Made by a program: the position numbers and the translations under genes. From Pontiella sp. (GTDB lineage: Bacteria > Verrucomicrobiota > Kiritimatiellia > Kiritimatiellales > Pontiellaceae), in contig JAOZKS010000073.1 of NCBI GenBank assembly GCA_029935255.1, positions 944 to 9,966 on the forward strand: 9,023 nt of DNA, read 5' to 3'. This document shows, piece by piece, positions 1 through 6,572 of this stretch (the first letter of the stretch is position 1; each line of letters opens with the position of its first letter). A model generated the notes under the pieces. It did no database searches, was not told the DNA's origin, and saw only the letters and a list, made by a program, of their open reading frames with translations.

Positions 1-535
1 GCCCCCACCCCTCCGTTGACCCCTCCGTACGATGCAGCTCCCGAATCGTTATCGCCTGATCCACTTGTGCGCGGCGGCAGCCCTTTTCGCAGGGCGCGGG
101 ACAGATGTGTCCGAGCACCGCAGGAATCGCCAAATCACGTTTGGCAATCCAAGCCGCCGACTCCATGTTGCCGCGTTCGATTTCGCGCAGCATGAGTGGG
201 ATATCAAGGTGCGCCGGGCAGATGCGCGTACAGGGTGCCTCGCAGTCGCCCACATGCTCGCTCAAAAGCAGATTTAGAATATCGCGACGAGCCGCCTGCA
301 CCTCGTCGCATTCCGTGTCGATCTCCATGCCGTCGACCGCCTTGGCCGAACAGGCCGGGATCAGCTGCCCCGTTGCCATATCCTTTACCACGCAGAGCAT
401 GCACGAGGTTTCCGGCTCCATGTTCTTGAGGTGGCATAACGTCGGAATCTCGACGCATACCCCTTCCGCCGCATGAAGCACCGTGGCCCCGGCATCGACA
501 TTCGAAGAAAGTCCGTTAATTAATAAATTGGGCAT
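1..535 (-). CDS. [2Fe-2S]/GltD-type FAD oxidoreductase, N-terminal part (StnC/NfnB-like), cut by window edge
   Basis: Only the first 178 residues are visible. Residues 1-75 form a plant-type [2Fe-2S] domain as in NuoG and HydA, with ligands C34, C45, C48 and C62 (C-x10-C-x2-C-x13-C). Residues 90-170 match the iron-sulfur N-domain of glutamate synthase beta chain and dihydropyrimidine dehydrogenase: C98, C102 and C106 in CEAPCTRICPAHLDIP, then C145, C149 and C153 in CPAPCEKGC. The usual first cysteine of this domain is not obvious, and H94 in SEHVGDC may be a NuoG-like ligand. In this family an FAD/NAD(P)H-binding GltD domain follows, which here would lie beyond the left edge. The start is ATG at 535, 2 nt after the upstream stop, with GGAG at 541-544 as ribosome binding site. 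Next to a NuoE-NuoF fusion this fits the C subunit of an Stn-type bifurcating transhydrogenase. A HydA hydrogenase is unlikely because GltD-type cysteines follow the [2Fe-2S] domain. The family is secure; the Stn assignment is inference. Confidence 0.85.
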   Translation of the reverse strand, partial: MPNLLINGLSSNVDAGATVLHAAEGVCVEIPTLCHLKNMEPETSCMLCVVKDMATGQLIPACSAKAVDGMEIDTECDEVQAARRDILNLLLSEHVGDCEAPCTRICPAHLDIPLMLREIERGNMESAAWIAKRDLAIPAVLGHICPAPCEKGCRRAQVDQAITIRELHRTEGSTEGWG

Positions 536-537
536 AT

Positions 538-2883
538 CTACTCCACTATTACAGCATCCACCGGGCAGACCTGCCGGCAGTTATCGCACCGGACGCACAG
601 CTCCGGATCGATTTCAAAAACAGAATACGGTTCGCCGGTGATCGCTTCCACCGGACACTCGACGGCGCACTTGGTGCAACCAATGCAGTCGTCGTTGATT
701 AAATACGAAATCAGCTTTTTACATTTTCCGGCAGGGCATCGCCCATCGATATGCGCCTCGAACTCCTCTCGGAAATACTGGATCGTGGTCAGCACCGGGT
801 TGGGTGCGGTCTTGCCCAATCCGCATAGACTCTGCGCCTTCACCGTCTTCGCCAGTTGCTCCAGCTTTTCGATATCCCCCTGCCGTCCCTGCCCGTTGCA
901 CAGGCGCGTCAGGACTTCCAGCATGCGCTTGGTTCCCACGCGGCATGGCGTGCATTTTCCACACGATTCACTCTGCGTGAAGGATAGAAAGTAGTGCGCC
1001 ATTTCCACCATGCAGTCGTGGTCGTCGAGCACGACGAAGCCGCCCGATCCCATCATCGCTCCAACTTCTTTCAGGGCCTCAAAGTCGACGGGGGTATCGC
1101 CCAGCGAGGCCGGAATGCACCCGCCCGATGGCCCGCCAATCTGCACCGCCTTAAACTTCCGTCCCTCGGAAACCCCGCCGCCAATCTGCTCGACGACCTC
1201 GTGAATGGTGATGCCCATGGGCACCTCGATCAACCCGCCGCGCTCAACCTTTCCCGCCAGCGAAAAGACCTTGGTTCCCTTGCTCTGCTCCGTTCCAAGC
1301 TTGGCAAATTCCGCCGCCCCGTTTTGGATAATCCACGGCACCACGGAATAGGTTTCCGCATTATTCACCAGCGTCGGGCCGCCCTTCAGCCCTTTTTCGG
1401 CAGGAAATGGCGGTCGATAGTTCGGCATGCCGCGCCGTCCTTCCAGCGAGGCAATCAGCGCCGACTCCTCGCCGCAGACGAACGCCCCGGCCCCTTCGAA
1501 CACCGTCAGCTTCAGCGAGTGCCCACTGCCCATAATATGATGGCCCAGCAAACCGGTTTCTTCGCATTCGGCAATGGCCTGCCGGATCCGCTTCAGCGCC
1601 AAGGGATATTCTGCACGGATATAAAATATGCCCTCCGTTGCCCCCACCGCGAACGCCGCTATAACCATTCCTTCAATCACCCGATACGGATACGATTCCA
1701 GAATCATCCGATCCATGAACGCCCCGGGGTCGCCCTCGTCGCCGTTGCAGATAATATACTTCTTTTCACCGGGGGCTTTGCGGACAACATCCCACTTCCG
1801 GCCCGTCGGGAAGCCCCCGCCTCCGCGGCCGCGCAATCCGCTCTTTTCAATTTCGGAAATCAGCCATTCGGAATCGTTCTTAAAGAAAATGGTTTTAAGC
1901 GCCTTGAACCCATCGAGCCGTTTATACTCCGCCAGATCCGTTGGATTCAACACCCCGCAATGCTCGGTGGCGATGTGCTGCTGCCGGCCCAGGAAATCGG
2001 CTACGGGTTCGTCGCGCACATCGATGGCGTAGCGTTCAGGCACATTGCGCGCCGCATCGCTATAGAGTTTTTTCAGCCAGCTTTCCGCCGCCGCACGCAC
2101 CTTGATGAAAGGGCTGTCCGACCAAAAGTGGCGAGCAACAATTTCAGGAATATCCTCTGGTTTCACCTTGGCATAGAGCACCGGTTCTTCTCCGGGAATC
2201 ACCACCTCCACCAGCGGCGTGCGGTGGCACATGCCCACGCATCCGACCGGCTTAATATCCACCCGGCAATGAAGTTCTTCCAGCGCATCCTCCAGCGCAT
2301 CGCGGATTTTTGCGCTACCGCCCGCCACGCAACAGGAACCCAGCCCCACGCGCACCTCGCCCATCGAAACGCCATCTTCCGCCCCTTGGAACTTACGCGG
2401 GACACGGTTGGCTTCGTTCTCCAGAAAATCGGTAATCATCTCCGACACGGTATCGGTTCGGACATGGCCGTAGGTCACGCCATCAATCTGCACCGCGGGC
2501 GCAAGCGTACAACATCCGAGGCAAGCCACCTTCTGGACCGTGAACAATCCATCGCCATCCGTGTCCCCCTCCTTGATGCCCAGCTCATGCAACACGGAAC
2601 CGTGCACCGCACCCGAGCCTTTCACATGGCAGGCCGTGCCATCGCAGACACTGATCATATGTTTGCCGACCGGCGTCCGGCGGAAGCGCGGAAAAAAGGA
2701 AGCCACCCCTTCAATTTGCGCGGGGGTGATCTCCGTGGTTTCACAGATACGTTGCAGCGCGGTCTCCGGCAGATATTTAAATTCCTTCTGCACCGCCTGC
2801 AGTATCGGGATCACCGCCGCCGCATCGCGGCCGGTTTCATTGATGATCCGATCAATTTCTAGAATGTCTATTGTGTCAGCCAT
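538..2883 (-). CDS. NuoE-NuoF fusion: NAD(P)H/FMN iron-sulfur subunit of a bifurcating oxidoreductase (StnAB/HydCB-like)
   Basis: A 781-residue cytoplasmic protein. Residues 1-160 are a NuoE-type thioredoxin-like [2Fe-2S] domain (C80, C85, C121, C125). Residues 175-255 are a second thioredoxin-like [2Fe-2S] domain (C184/C185, C215, C219), as at the N-terminus of HydB and HndC. Residues 325-525 are the NuoF flavin/nucleotide domain with RGRGGGGFPTGRKW (351-364), NGDEGDPGAF (380-389) and GAGAFVCGEES (465-474). An SLBB domain follows at about 535-620, then a [4Fe-4S] site (C641, C644, C647, C687). C716 and C721 match the CPAGxC motif of HydB. The C-terminus has two ferredoxin clusters (C733/736/739/743 and C763/766/769/773). 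HydB, HndC and StnB share this order, but their NuoE partner is usually a separate protein. The expected role is oxidation or reduction of NAD(H) or NADP(H) at FMN, coupled to ferredoxin. I chose ATG at 2883 over TTG at 2889; the ribosome binding site is weak. It follows the propeller gene by 12 nt. Confidence 0.93.
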   Translation of the reverse strand: MADTIDILEIDRIINETGRDAAAVIPILQAVQKEFKYLPETALQRICETTEITPAQIEGVASFFPRFRRTPVGKHMISVCDGTACHVKGSGAVHGSVLHELGIKEGDTDGDGLFTVQKVACLGCCTLAPAVQIDGVTYGHVRTDTVSEMITDFLENEANRVPRKFQGAEDGVSMGEVRVGLGSCCVAGGSAKIRDALEDALEELHCRVDIKPVGCVGMCHRTPLVEVVIPGEEPVLYAKVKPEDIPEIVARHFWSDSPFIKVRAAAESWLKKLYSDAARNVPERYAIDVRDEPVADFLGRQQHIATEHCGVLNPTDLAEYKRLDGFKALKTIFFKNDSEWLISEIEKSGLRGRGGGGFPTGRKWDVVRKAPGEKKYIICNGDEGDPGAFMDRMILESYPYRVIEGMVIAAFAVGATEGIFYIRAEYPLALKRIRQAIAECEETGLLGHHIMGSGHSLKLTVFEGAGAFVCGEESALIASLEGRRGMPNYRPPFPAEKGLKGGPTLVNNAETYSVVPWIIQNGAAEFAKLGTEQSKGTKVFSLAGKVERGGLIEVPMGITIHEVVEQIGGGVSEGRKFKAVQIGGPSGGCIPASLGDTPVDFEALKEVGAMMGSGGFVVLDDHDCMVEMAHYFLSFTQSESCGKCTPCRVGTKRMLEVLTRLCNGQGRQGDIEKLEQLAKTVKAQSLCGLGKTAPNPVLTTIQYFREEFEAHIDGRCPAGKCKKLISYLINDDCIGCTKCAVECPVEAITGEPYSVFEIDPELCVRCDNCRQVCPVDAVIVE
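541..546 (-). promoter_or_regulatory. ribosome binding site of the StnC-like gene
   Basis: GTGGAG on the minus strand, 5 nt before the ATG at 535. It lies within the last codons of the upstream fusion gene, so the two are probably translationally coupled. Confidence 0.6.
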
Positions 2884-2895
2884 TACCAAGGTCGA

Positions 2896-4587
2896 TTATT
2901 TCCCAATACAGTACAGGTTTTCGTCTCCGCGGATATAGATGCGGCCATTCACAAAGGCGGGGGTGGCATAGACGGGTTCACCCATTTCGATGGATGCAAT
3001 TGGCTTGTACTCCGCCGCTGCTTCAAAGATATGTACCACGCCTTCGAGATCGATGGAATAGATACGGGTGCCAACAAGAATGGGCGATGAGTTAAACCCA
3101 TCGTCGAACTCCTGCTCCCACTTTACCTCACCCGTTGCGGCATCGAGGCAGACGACGTCACCCGCCGAGGTGGTGATGAAGAAGAGGTTTTCGGTAGCAA
3201 GCGGGCTGGAAATTTCCGGCAGATATTCGTCGTATTGCCATAGGATTTCCGGAGAGCCCTCCGTAAGTTTAAGCGCACTGGCCTGCGCATATTCATTCGC
3301 CACAAACACAATTCCGTTTCCGTTGTAGGCGGGCGACGGCGCCACTTCGCCGCCGAGGCATTCGAGCGTCCAGAGTTGCTTTCCGGAAACGGGATCGTAG
3401 GCCGTCACATTTTCCTCGTCGTTGAGTAGCAGCTGCACTCCGGTTTCGGTTTCAATCAGCGCCGGGCTGGACCATGAGATATGCTTGCGAGGGGTTTCCC
3501 AAACCGGGCGGCCGGTTGCAGCGTCCAGCGCCACCACCTTCTGCAAATCTTCGTGGTCATATTGAACAAACAGGCGGGTTCCATCGCTGATGAGCGACGA
3601 GCCCATGCCATATGGATTCTTCGGCAACCCAAGGTTCTTTTGCCAAACCGGCTTACCTTCAAAATCAAATGCGGCCAGATCGCCGGTCGCAAAAATGGCG
3701 AACACACGCGTTCCATCCGTGGCCATGGTCGGAGCGGCGAAGCCGGTGTCCTCGGACACCTCCGGGAGTTCGACGGAGGTTTTCACGGTCTGGGTCCAGA
3801 GCGGCTTTCCGGTATCGGCATCGAAACAGAACACCTCCTGCCCCTCCTCGTCGGCACCCGACATAAAAATGCGATTCCCCCAGACGATGGGTGAATTGAA
3901 TCCATGAACCGGAAGTTCCGTTTCCCACAACACGCCTTCACCGGTTTCGACATCCCAACGCGTTGGCGCGATGCTACCATGCGTCACACCTATTCCTCCG
4001 GGGCCGCGCAACGATGGCCAGTTCGCTTTCATTGCAGGGGGCAGGCTGGAAGCCTGCGGCACAACTTCCACATCGCCTTCATCCTGACGGCTCAGTACCG
4101 TCGCCAAATCGCTCTGCACCGAAAAGGCGAGAAACAGCGAAAGCACCACAAGCAAAACTCCCGTCCCGGCCATGAGCTGGCGAAACAGCGCGTTGAGCTC
4201 CCCGTGATCCGGTGTCTCCGATTTCCCAATGGCAGGGAGCTTGGGTTTCCACAACTTGGAAAACTTGAATGCCACGAAACAGACTACGGCCCCCCCGAGC
4301 AGGAGGAGCCCGCCCGTGCGCCGCTGCTCCTGATTGCTGAAGAAAGCGCGGCGGGCATAGAGGTCAAACGTGCGAATTTGTTCCACTGCGGCCTCGTCGC
4401 TATCGGTTGAGTTGGCCAGTTGCTCACGGAGCTCCAGCAGATGCGGATCATTCAACGGATCCATCTTCTGAATCCGCACAAAATCAGCGCTTAGCAAAAT
4501 GCAGAGGATCAGCGAAAACAATGCCGCCACCCCCGCCACGCTCTGTGCGATCAATCCTGGAATGGGTCTTTGCTTAAACTCGTTCAT
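2896..4587 (-). CDS. Three-helix membrane protein with extracytoplasmic PQQ-like beta-propeller
   Basis: 563 residues. Hydrophobic helices lie at about 14-34, 92-109 and 140-156. The stretch between helices 2 and 3 is lysine-rich (110-122), so by the positive-inside rule the N-terminus is inside and residues 190-563 are outside. The outer part opens with NWPSLRGPGG (189-198) and continues with PQQ-like blade repeats such as DADTGKPLW (256-264), DAATGRPVW (355-363), DPVSGKQLW (398-406) and DAATGEVKW (482-490). This makes a BamB/quinoprotein-like eight-blade fold likely. I see no adjacent-cysteine pair or clear calcium and catalytic set of a true PQQ dehydrogenase, so a binding or scaffold role is more likely than catalysis. 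A palindrome-encoded insert, PQASSLP, lies in the linker at 177-183. The gene starts 4 nt after the NapH-like gene, with AAGGAG 7 nt before the ATG. The function is unknown; the position between the membrane ferredoxin and the NAD(P)H subunit suggests a part of the same complex. Confidence 0.88.
   Translation of the reverse strand: MNEFKQRPIPGLIAQSVAGVAALFSLILCILLSADFVRIQKMDPLNDPHLLELREQLANSTDSDEAAVEQIRTFDLYARRAFFSNQEQRRTGGLLLLGGAVVCFVAFKFSKLWKPKLPAIGKSETPDHGELNALFRQLMAGTGVLLVVLSLFLAFSVQSDLATVLSRQDEGDVEVVPQASSLPPAMKANWPSLRGPGGIGVTHGSIAPTRWDVETGEGVLWETELPVHGFNSPIVWGNRIFMSGADEEGQEVFCFDADTGKPLWTQTVKTSVELPEVSEDTGFAAPTMATDGTRVFAIFATGDLAAFDFEGKPVWQKNLGLPKNPYGMGSSLISDGTRLFVQYDHEDLQKVVALDAATGRPVWETPRKHISWSSPALIETETGVQLLLNDEENVTAYDPVSGKQLWTLECLGGEVAPSPAYNGNGIVFVANEYAQASALKLTEGSPEILWQYDEYLPEISSPLATENLFFITTSAGDVVCLDAATGEVKWEQEFDDGFNSSPILVGTRIYSIDLEGVVHIFEAAAEYKPIASIEMGEPVYATPAFVNGRIYIRGDENLYCIGK
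4041..4057. repeat. Small palindromic repeat inside a coding region (PQASSLP-type element)
   Basis: A perfect 7-bp inverted repeat with a 3-nt loop: GCAGGCT-GGA-AGCCTGC. It lies in frame within the propeller gene and encodes residues 177-183 (PQASSLP) in the linker between the third membrane helix and the propeller. From memory, palindromes of this kind, read as QASSLP, are scattered in some PVC-group genomes. That it is a dispersed element here is inference, because only one copy is in the window. Confidence 0.55.
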
Positions 4588-4591
4588 TCAA

Positions 4592-5845
4592 TCACTCCTT
4601 CACCGGACAATATTTAAAACAGCGACCACAGCTGTAGCAGGTTCCATGGTCAGGCTCATAGTCGGTGCGCTTGCGCAGAATGGAAACGGCGATCAGCTTG
4701 CAGCCCATCACCAGCCCAATGAATGCGCCGAGCCATTTTCCGCCGCGTCCGAATCCCGCCTTGAGTTCGATGGCCTCGGCATAGAGCGCCTCGTCGGGCG
4801 TGTCGGATGCGCGGAAGGCCTCGGATTCAATATTGGTTTCGGCGTAGCGTCCAAGCTCTTCGCCGGCGATGCGTTCGGCGAGCCGCACCGTCGGGTGCAT
4901 GCGGGAGAGCGGTTCTTTCAATAGACTGCCAACGCCAACACCGAGCAGAACGATGAACGGAACAAGAAGAATGAGTATTCCCAACCGCCACGCTCCCTTG
5001 CCGCGATCTTCGGGGGCTTTTTCCGGGGTGGGTTCATTGATCGCGTTGTATGGGCAGGAGTCGGTGCAAAGCTCGCACTGGATGCAGTCGGTCGGTGTGA
5101 TGGTGGCGTGGTGGCGCGATAGCTTGGAACACCAGTTGAGCAATACGCCGTAGGGACAGAGAAAGCGGCAGTAGGGTCGTGCAACGAAAATGCCCAGCAC
5201 CAGCATGAGGCCGCCGAAGATGAGCATGCTGAAACTGGCCCCCATGCGAAAGAAGCCAACAAACGGATCGTACTGGCAGATAATAAAGCCCGCACCCATC
5301 GCTACGGAGAGCATGGCAAGACCGAGGTAGATATAGGGAAAAATGGAGAGCACCTTTTCGACGGCGAGCGGCACGTTGCCCGGCTTGATGGCGACGGCCT
5401 CCTGAATAGCTCCGAGCGGGCAGACCGCCGCGCAAAAAACGCGGCCAAAAAACAGTGCGAAAATGAGGGGTGCGGCAAAGAAAACAAGAACGGTTAATGG
5501 CACGCCATGGCCGGGATCGCAGAGACCGGCCATTATATTTTGAACCGAGCCGACCGAACAGACACATCCGTTGCGCCAGAAGCCAAAGTAGACCAGCGAG
5601 AACAGCGTCAGCAAAAAGATTTCGCGGCGTTTACGCCGTTTCAGCACAAGGAATGCCGCCAGCGAGAGGGTGGCCAGCAGAACCACGATATCCCACCCTA
5701 CCATCACATTCGACGGACCGGGCGTATGCACCGCCGGATGCTCATATCCCGTTGCAAACTCCGGCATCGGGAATCGGAATTCGGCGAACGTAGCTCCGCA
5801 AAATAAAAATACATATGCAAAGACATGGAGTACATACCTTTTCAC
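4592..5845 (-). CDS. NapH/NosR/CcoG-like membrane polyferredoxin
   Basis: 417 residues with about eight membrane helices (4-20, 48-68, 76-91, 115-134, 165-188, 204-223, 288-308, 371-389). It carries the two family motifs FCAAVCPLG (137-145) and YCRFLCPYG (225-233), a ferredoxin site C254/257/260/264 and a second one at the C-terminus, C403/406/409/413. The basic segment at 69-74 and the loop charges put both ferredoxin sites and both CxxxCP motifs in the cytoplasm. The loop with CVC (94-96) and a segment of about 60 residues (309-369) lie outside. NapH and NosR relatives pass electrons between quinol or cytoplasmic donors and periplasmic partners. The start is GTG at 5845: it overlaps the ferredoxin stop by 4 nt and has GGAGGG 4 nt upstream, and translation gives a signal-like first helix. 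A longer open frame up to 6010 would lie over the ferredoxin cysteine motifs and is rejected. The NapG-like gene just upstream supports a NapGH-type pair. Confidence 0.9.
   Translation of the reverse strand: MKRYVLHVFAYVFLFCGATFAEFRFPMPEFATGYEHPAVHTPGPSNVMVGWDIVVLLATLSLAAFLVLKRRKRREIFLLTLFSLVYFGFWRNGCVCSVGSVQNIMAGLCDPGHGVPLTVLVFFAAPLIFALFFGRVFCAAVCPLGAIQEAVAIKPGNVPLAVEKVLSIFPYIYLGLAMLSVAMGAGFIICQYDPFVGFFRMGASFSMLIFGGLMLVLGIFVARPYCRFLCPYGVLLNWCSKLSRHHATITPTDCIQCELCTDSCPYNAINEPTPEKAPEDRGKGAWRLGILILLVPFIVLLGVGVGSLLKEPLSRMHPTVRLAERIAGEELGRYAETNIESEAFRASDTPDEALYAEAIELKAGFGRGGKWLGAFIGLVMGCKLIAVSILRKRTDYEPDHGTCYSCGRCFKYCPVKE
4595..4600 (-). promoter_or_regulatory. ribosome binding site of the three-helix propeller gene
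   Basis: AAGGAG on the minus strand, 7 nt before the ATG at 4587. It lies in the last codons of the NapH-like gene and fixes the start of the propeller protein. Confidence 0.75.
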
Positions 5846-6399
5846 GAAACCCTCCGTTCGCGGTCGGATTTGAGGAGATAGGGTTCGGATGCGGGAACGC
5901 GCTCGAACGCATCGGATGGACAGGCGCGGGCAATGGCGCATTCGTTGCAATTCACACAGAGGTTGTGCTTCACCTGAAGGTACATGGAACCGTTGCCGAA
6001 GACATCGCAACCCTCAACGCAAATGCCACACCCAATGCACAGATCTTCATCGATGGTGTATTGGAAATAGGGATCTTCAATATAGGTGCGCTTGATGGCC
6101 GCCGTGGGGCAAAGCTGATTTTCCGCGCCGGTATTCCTTGATTTGGCATCCGGACGGAGGTAGCCGCCGCAGAGATCGCAGTAGCCGCAGATGGAATAGG
6201 AGTGGAAGCATTTGACGGCGGAAGGGGCGAGAACACAGTGCGTTGCGCAGCGCCCGCACTGCGTGCATTTTTCCGGATCGATCTGCCACACCCACCGAGG
6301 CGACCGACTTCGCGTGGCGGACAGCACGGCTCCCCCGATCAATACCGCAGCCGCTCCACGCACAAAATCACGGCGATCTCTTTTCCCCTTTGGTTTCAT
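5842..6399 (-). CDS. Tat-exported ferredoxin with four [4Fe-4S] clusters (NapG/MauM-like)
   Basis: 185 residues. The N-terminus has a twin-arginine signal, RDRRDFVRG (7-15), followed by a hydrophobic stretch (16-28). Four cluster motifs follow: C45/48/51/55, then C71/74/77 with C97, then C121/124/127/131, then C148/151/154/160, where the last spacing is five residues instead of three. C64 is an extra cysteine. Four clusters behind a Tat signal is the NapG/MauM pattern. In nitrate reductase systems NapG partners NapH in moving electrons from quinol to the periplasm. The protein should fold in the cytoplasm and act outside the membrane, possibly still anchored by its signal. The start ATG overlaps the stop of the 58-residue gene by 4 nt, and the stop overlaps the NapH-like start by 4 nt. 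No nitrate reductase gene is in the window, so the terminal partner is unknown. Confidence 0.9.
   Translation of the reverse strand: MKPKGKRDRRDFVRGAAAVLIGGAVLSATRSRSPRWVWQIDPEKCTQCGRCATHCVLAPSAVKCFHSYSICGYCDLCGGYLRPDAKSRNTGAENQLCPTAAIKRTYIEDPYFQYTIDEDLCIGCGICVEGCDVFGNGSMYLQVKHNLCVNCNECAIARACPSDAFERVPASEPYLLKSDRERRVS
5850..5855 (-). promoter_or_regulatory. ribosome binding site that sets the GTG start of the NapH-like gene
   Basis: GGAGGG on the minus strand, 4 nt before the GTG at 5845. It is the strongest Shine-Dalgarno match in the cluster and decides for the overlapping GTG over any farther upstream start. Confidence 0.75.
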
Positions 6400-6572
6400 T
6401 TAAGCCCCAATCCGCATTGGCCGTCATTAAACTTTGAGCATTTGCCACACTGGCTACTGCACTCGAACTTTTCCTTGCGCGAAACCAGCACGGCGCAAAA
6501 ACCAATCAGCCCCGCCAGAACGCCCCCGCGCGCACAGCCTTTCAACCACTCTTTCCGACTCATCCGCTTCAT
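6396..6572 (-). CDS. 58-residue cysteine-rich membrane or Tat-type small protein
   Basis: A short frame fills the space between the NHL-propeller and ferredoxin genes. It overlaps both by 4 nt (ATGA at each end), and GAGG lies 7 nt before its ATG. The N-terminus, MKRMSRKEWLKG, resembles a twin-arginine signal with RK in place of RR. A hydrophobic segment follows (16-30), then a charged SRKEKFE, then a C-terminal C38-x3-C42-x2-C45-x7-C53 pattern ending GLGLK. Four cysteines could bind one [4Fe-4S] cluster or a metal ion outside the membrane. C13 and C26 lie in the signal or helix. I do not recognise the family. The overlaps with both neighbours and the ribosome binding site make translation very likely, and its place next to two iron-sulfur proteins suggests a small electron-transfer or assembly subunit. 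Confidence 0.82.
   Translation of the reverse strand: MKRMSRKEWLKGCARGGVLAGLIGFCAVLVSRKEKFECSSQCGKCSKFNDGQCGLGLK

Noticed and set aside
1..535. HydA-type [FeFe] hydrogenase for the left partial gene
   Set aside because: The [2Fe-2S] domain would fit, but the following cysteines are of the GltD/dihydropyrimidine dehydrogenase type and no H-cluster motif is visible.
994..2862. A long plus-strand open frame of 622 codons
   Set aside because: It lies wholly opposite the NuoEF fusion gene, whose many cluster and flavin motifs are unmistakable. The plus-strand translation has no recognisable domain; it is a by-product of GC-rich codon use.
2884..2889. TTG start two codons before the chosen ATG of the NuoEF fusion
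   Set aside because: ATG at 2883 is the better start codon and adds no loss of domain. Neither start has a strong ribosome binding site, so this is a preference only.
2896..4587. A true PQQ-dependent alcohol or glucose dehydrogenase
   Set aside because: The blade repeats match the fold only. The adjacent-cysteine pair and a convincing set of catalytic residues were not found.
5846..6010. Upstream extension of the NapH-like gene to an ATG at 6010
   Set aside because: It would overlap the ferredoxin gene by about 170 nt across its cysteine motifs, has no membrane-protein character, and the GTG at 5845 has a strong ribosome binding site.
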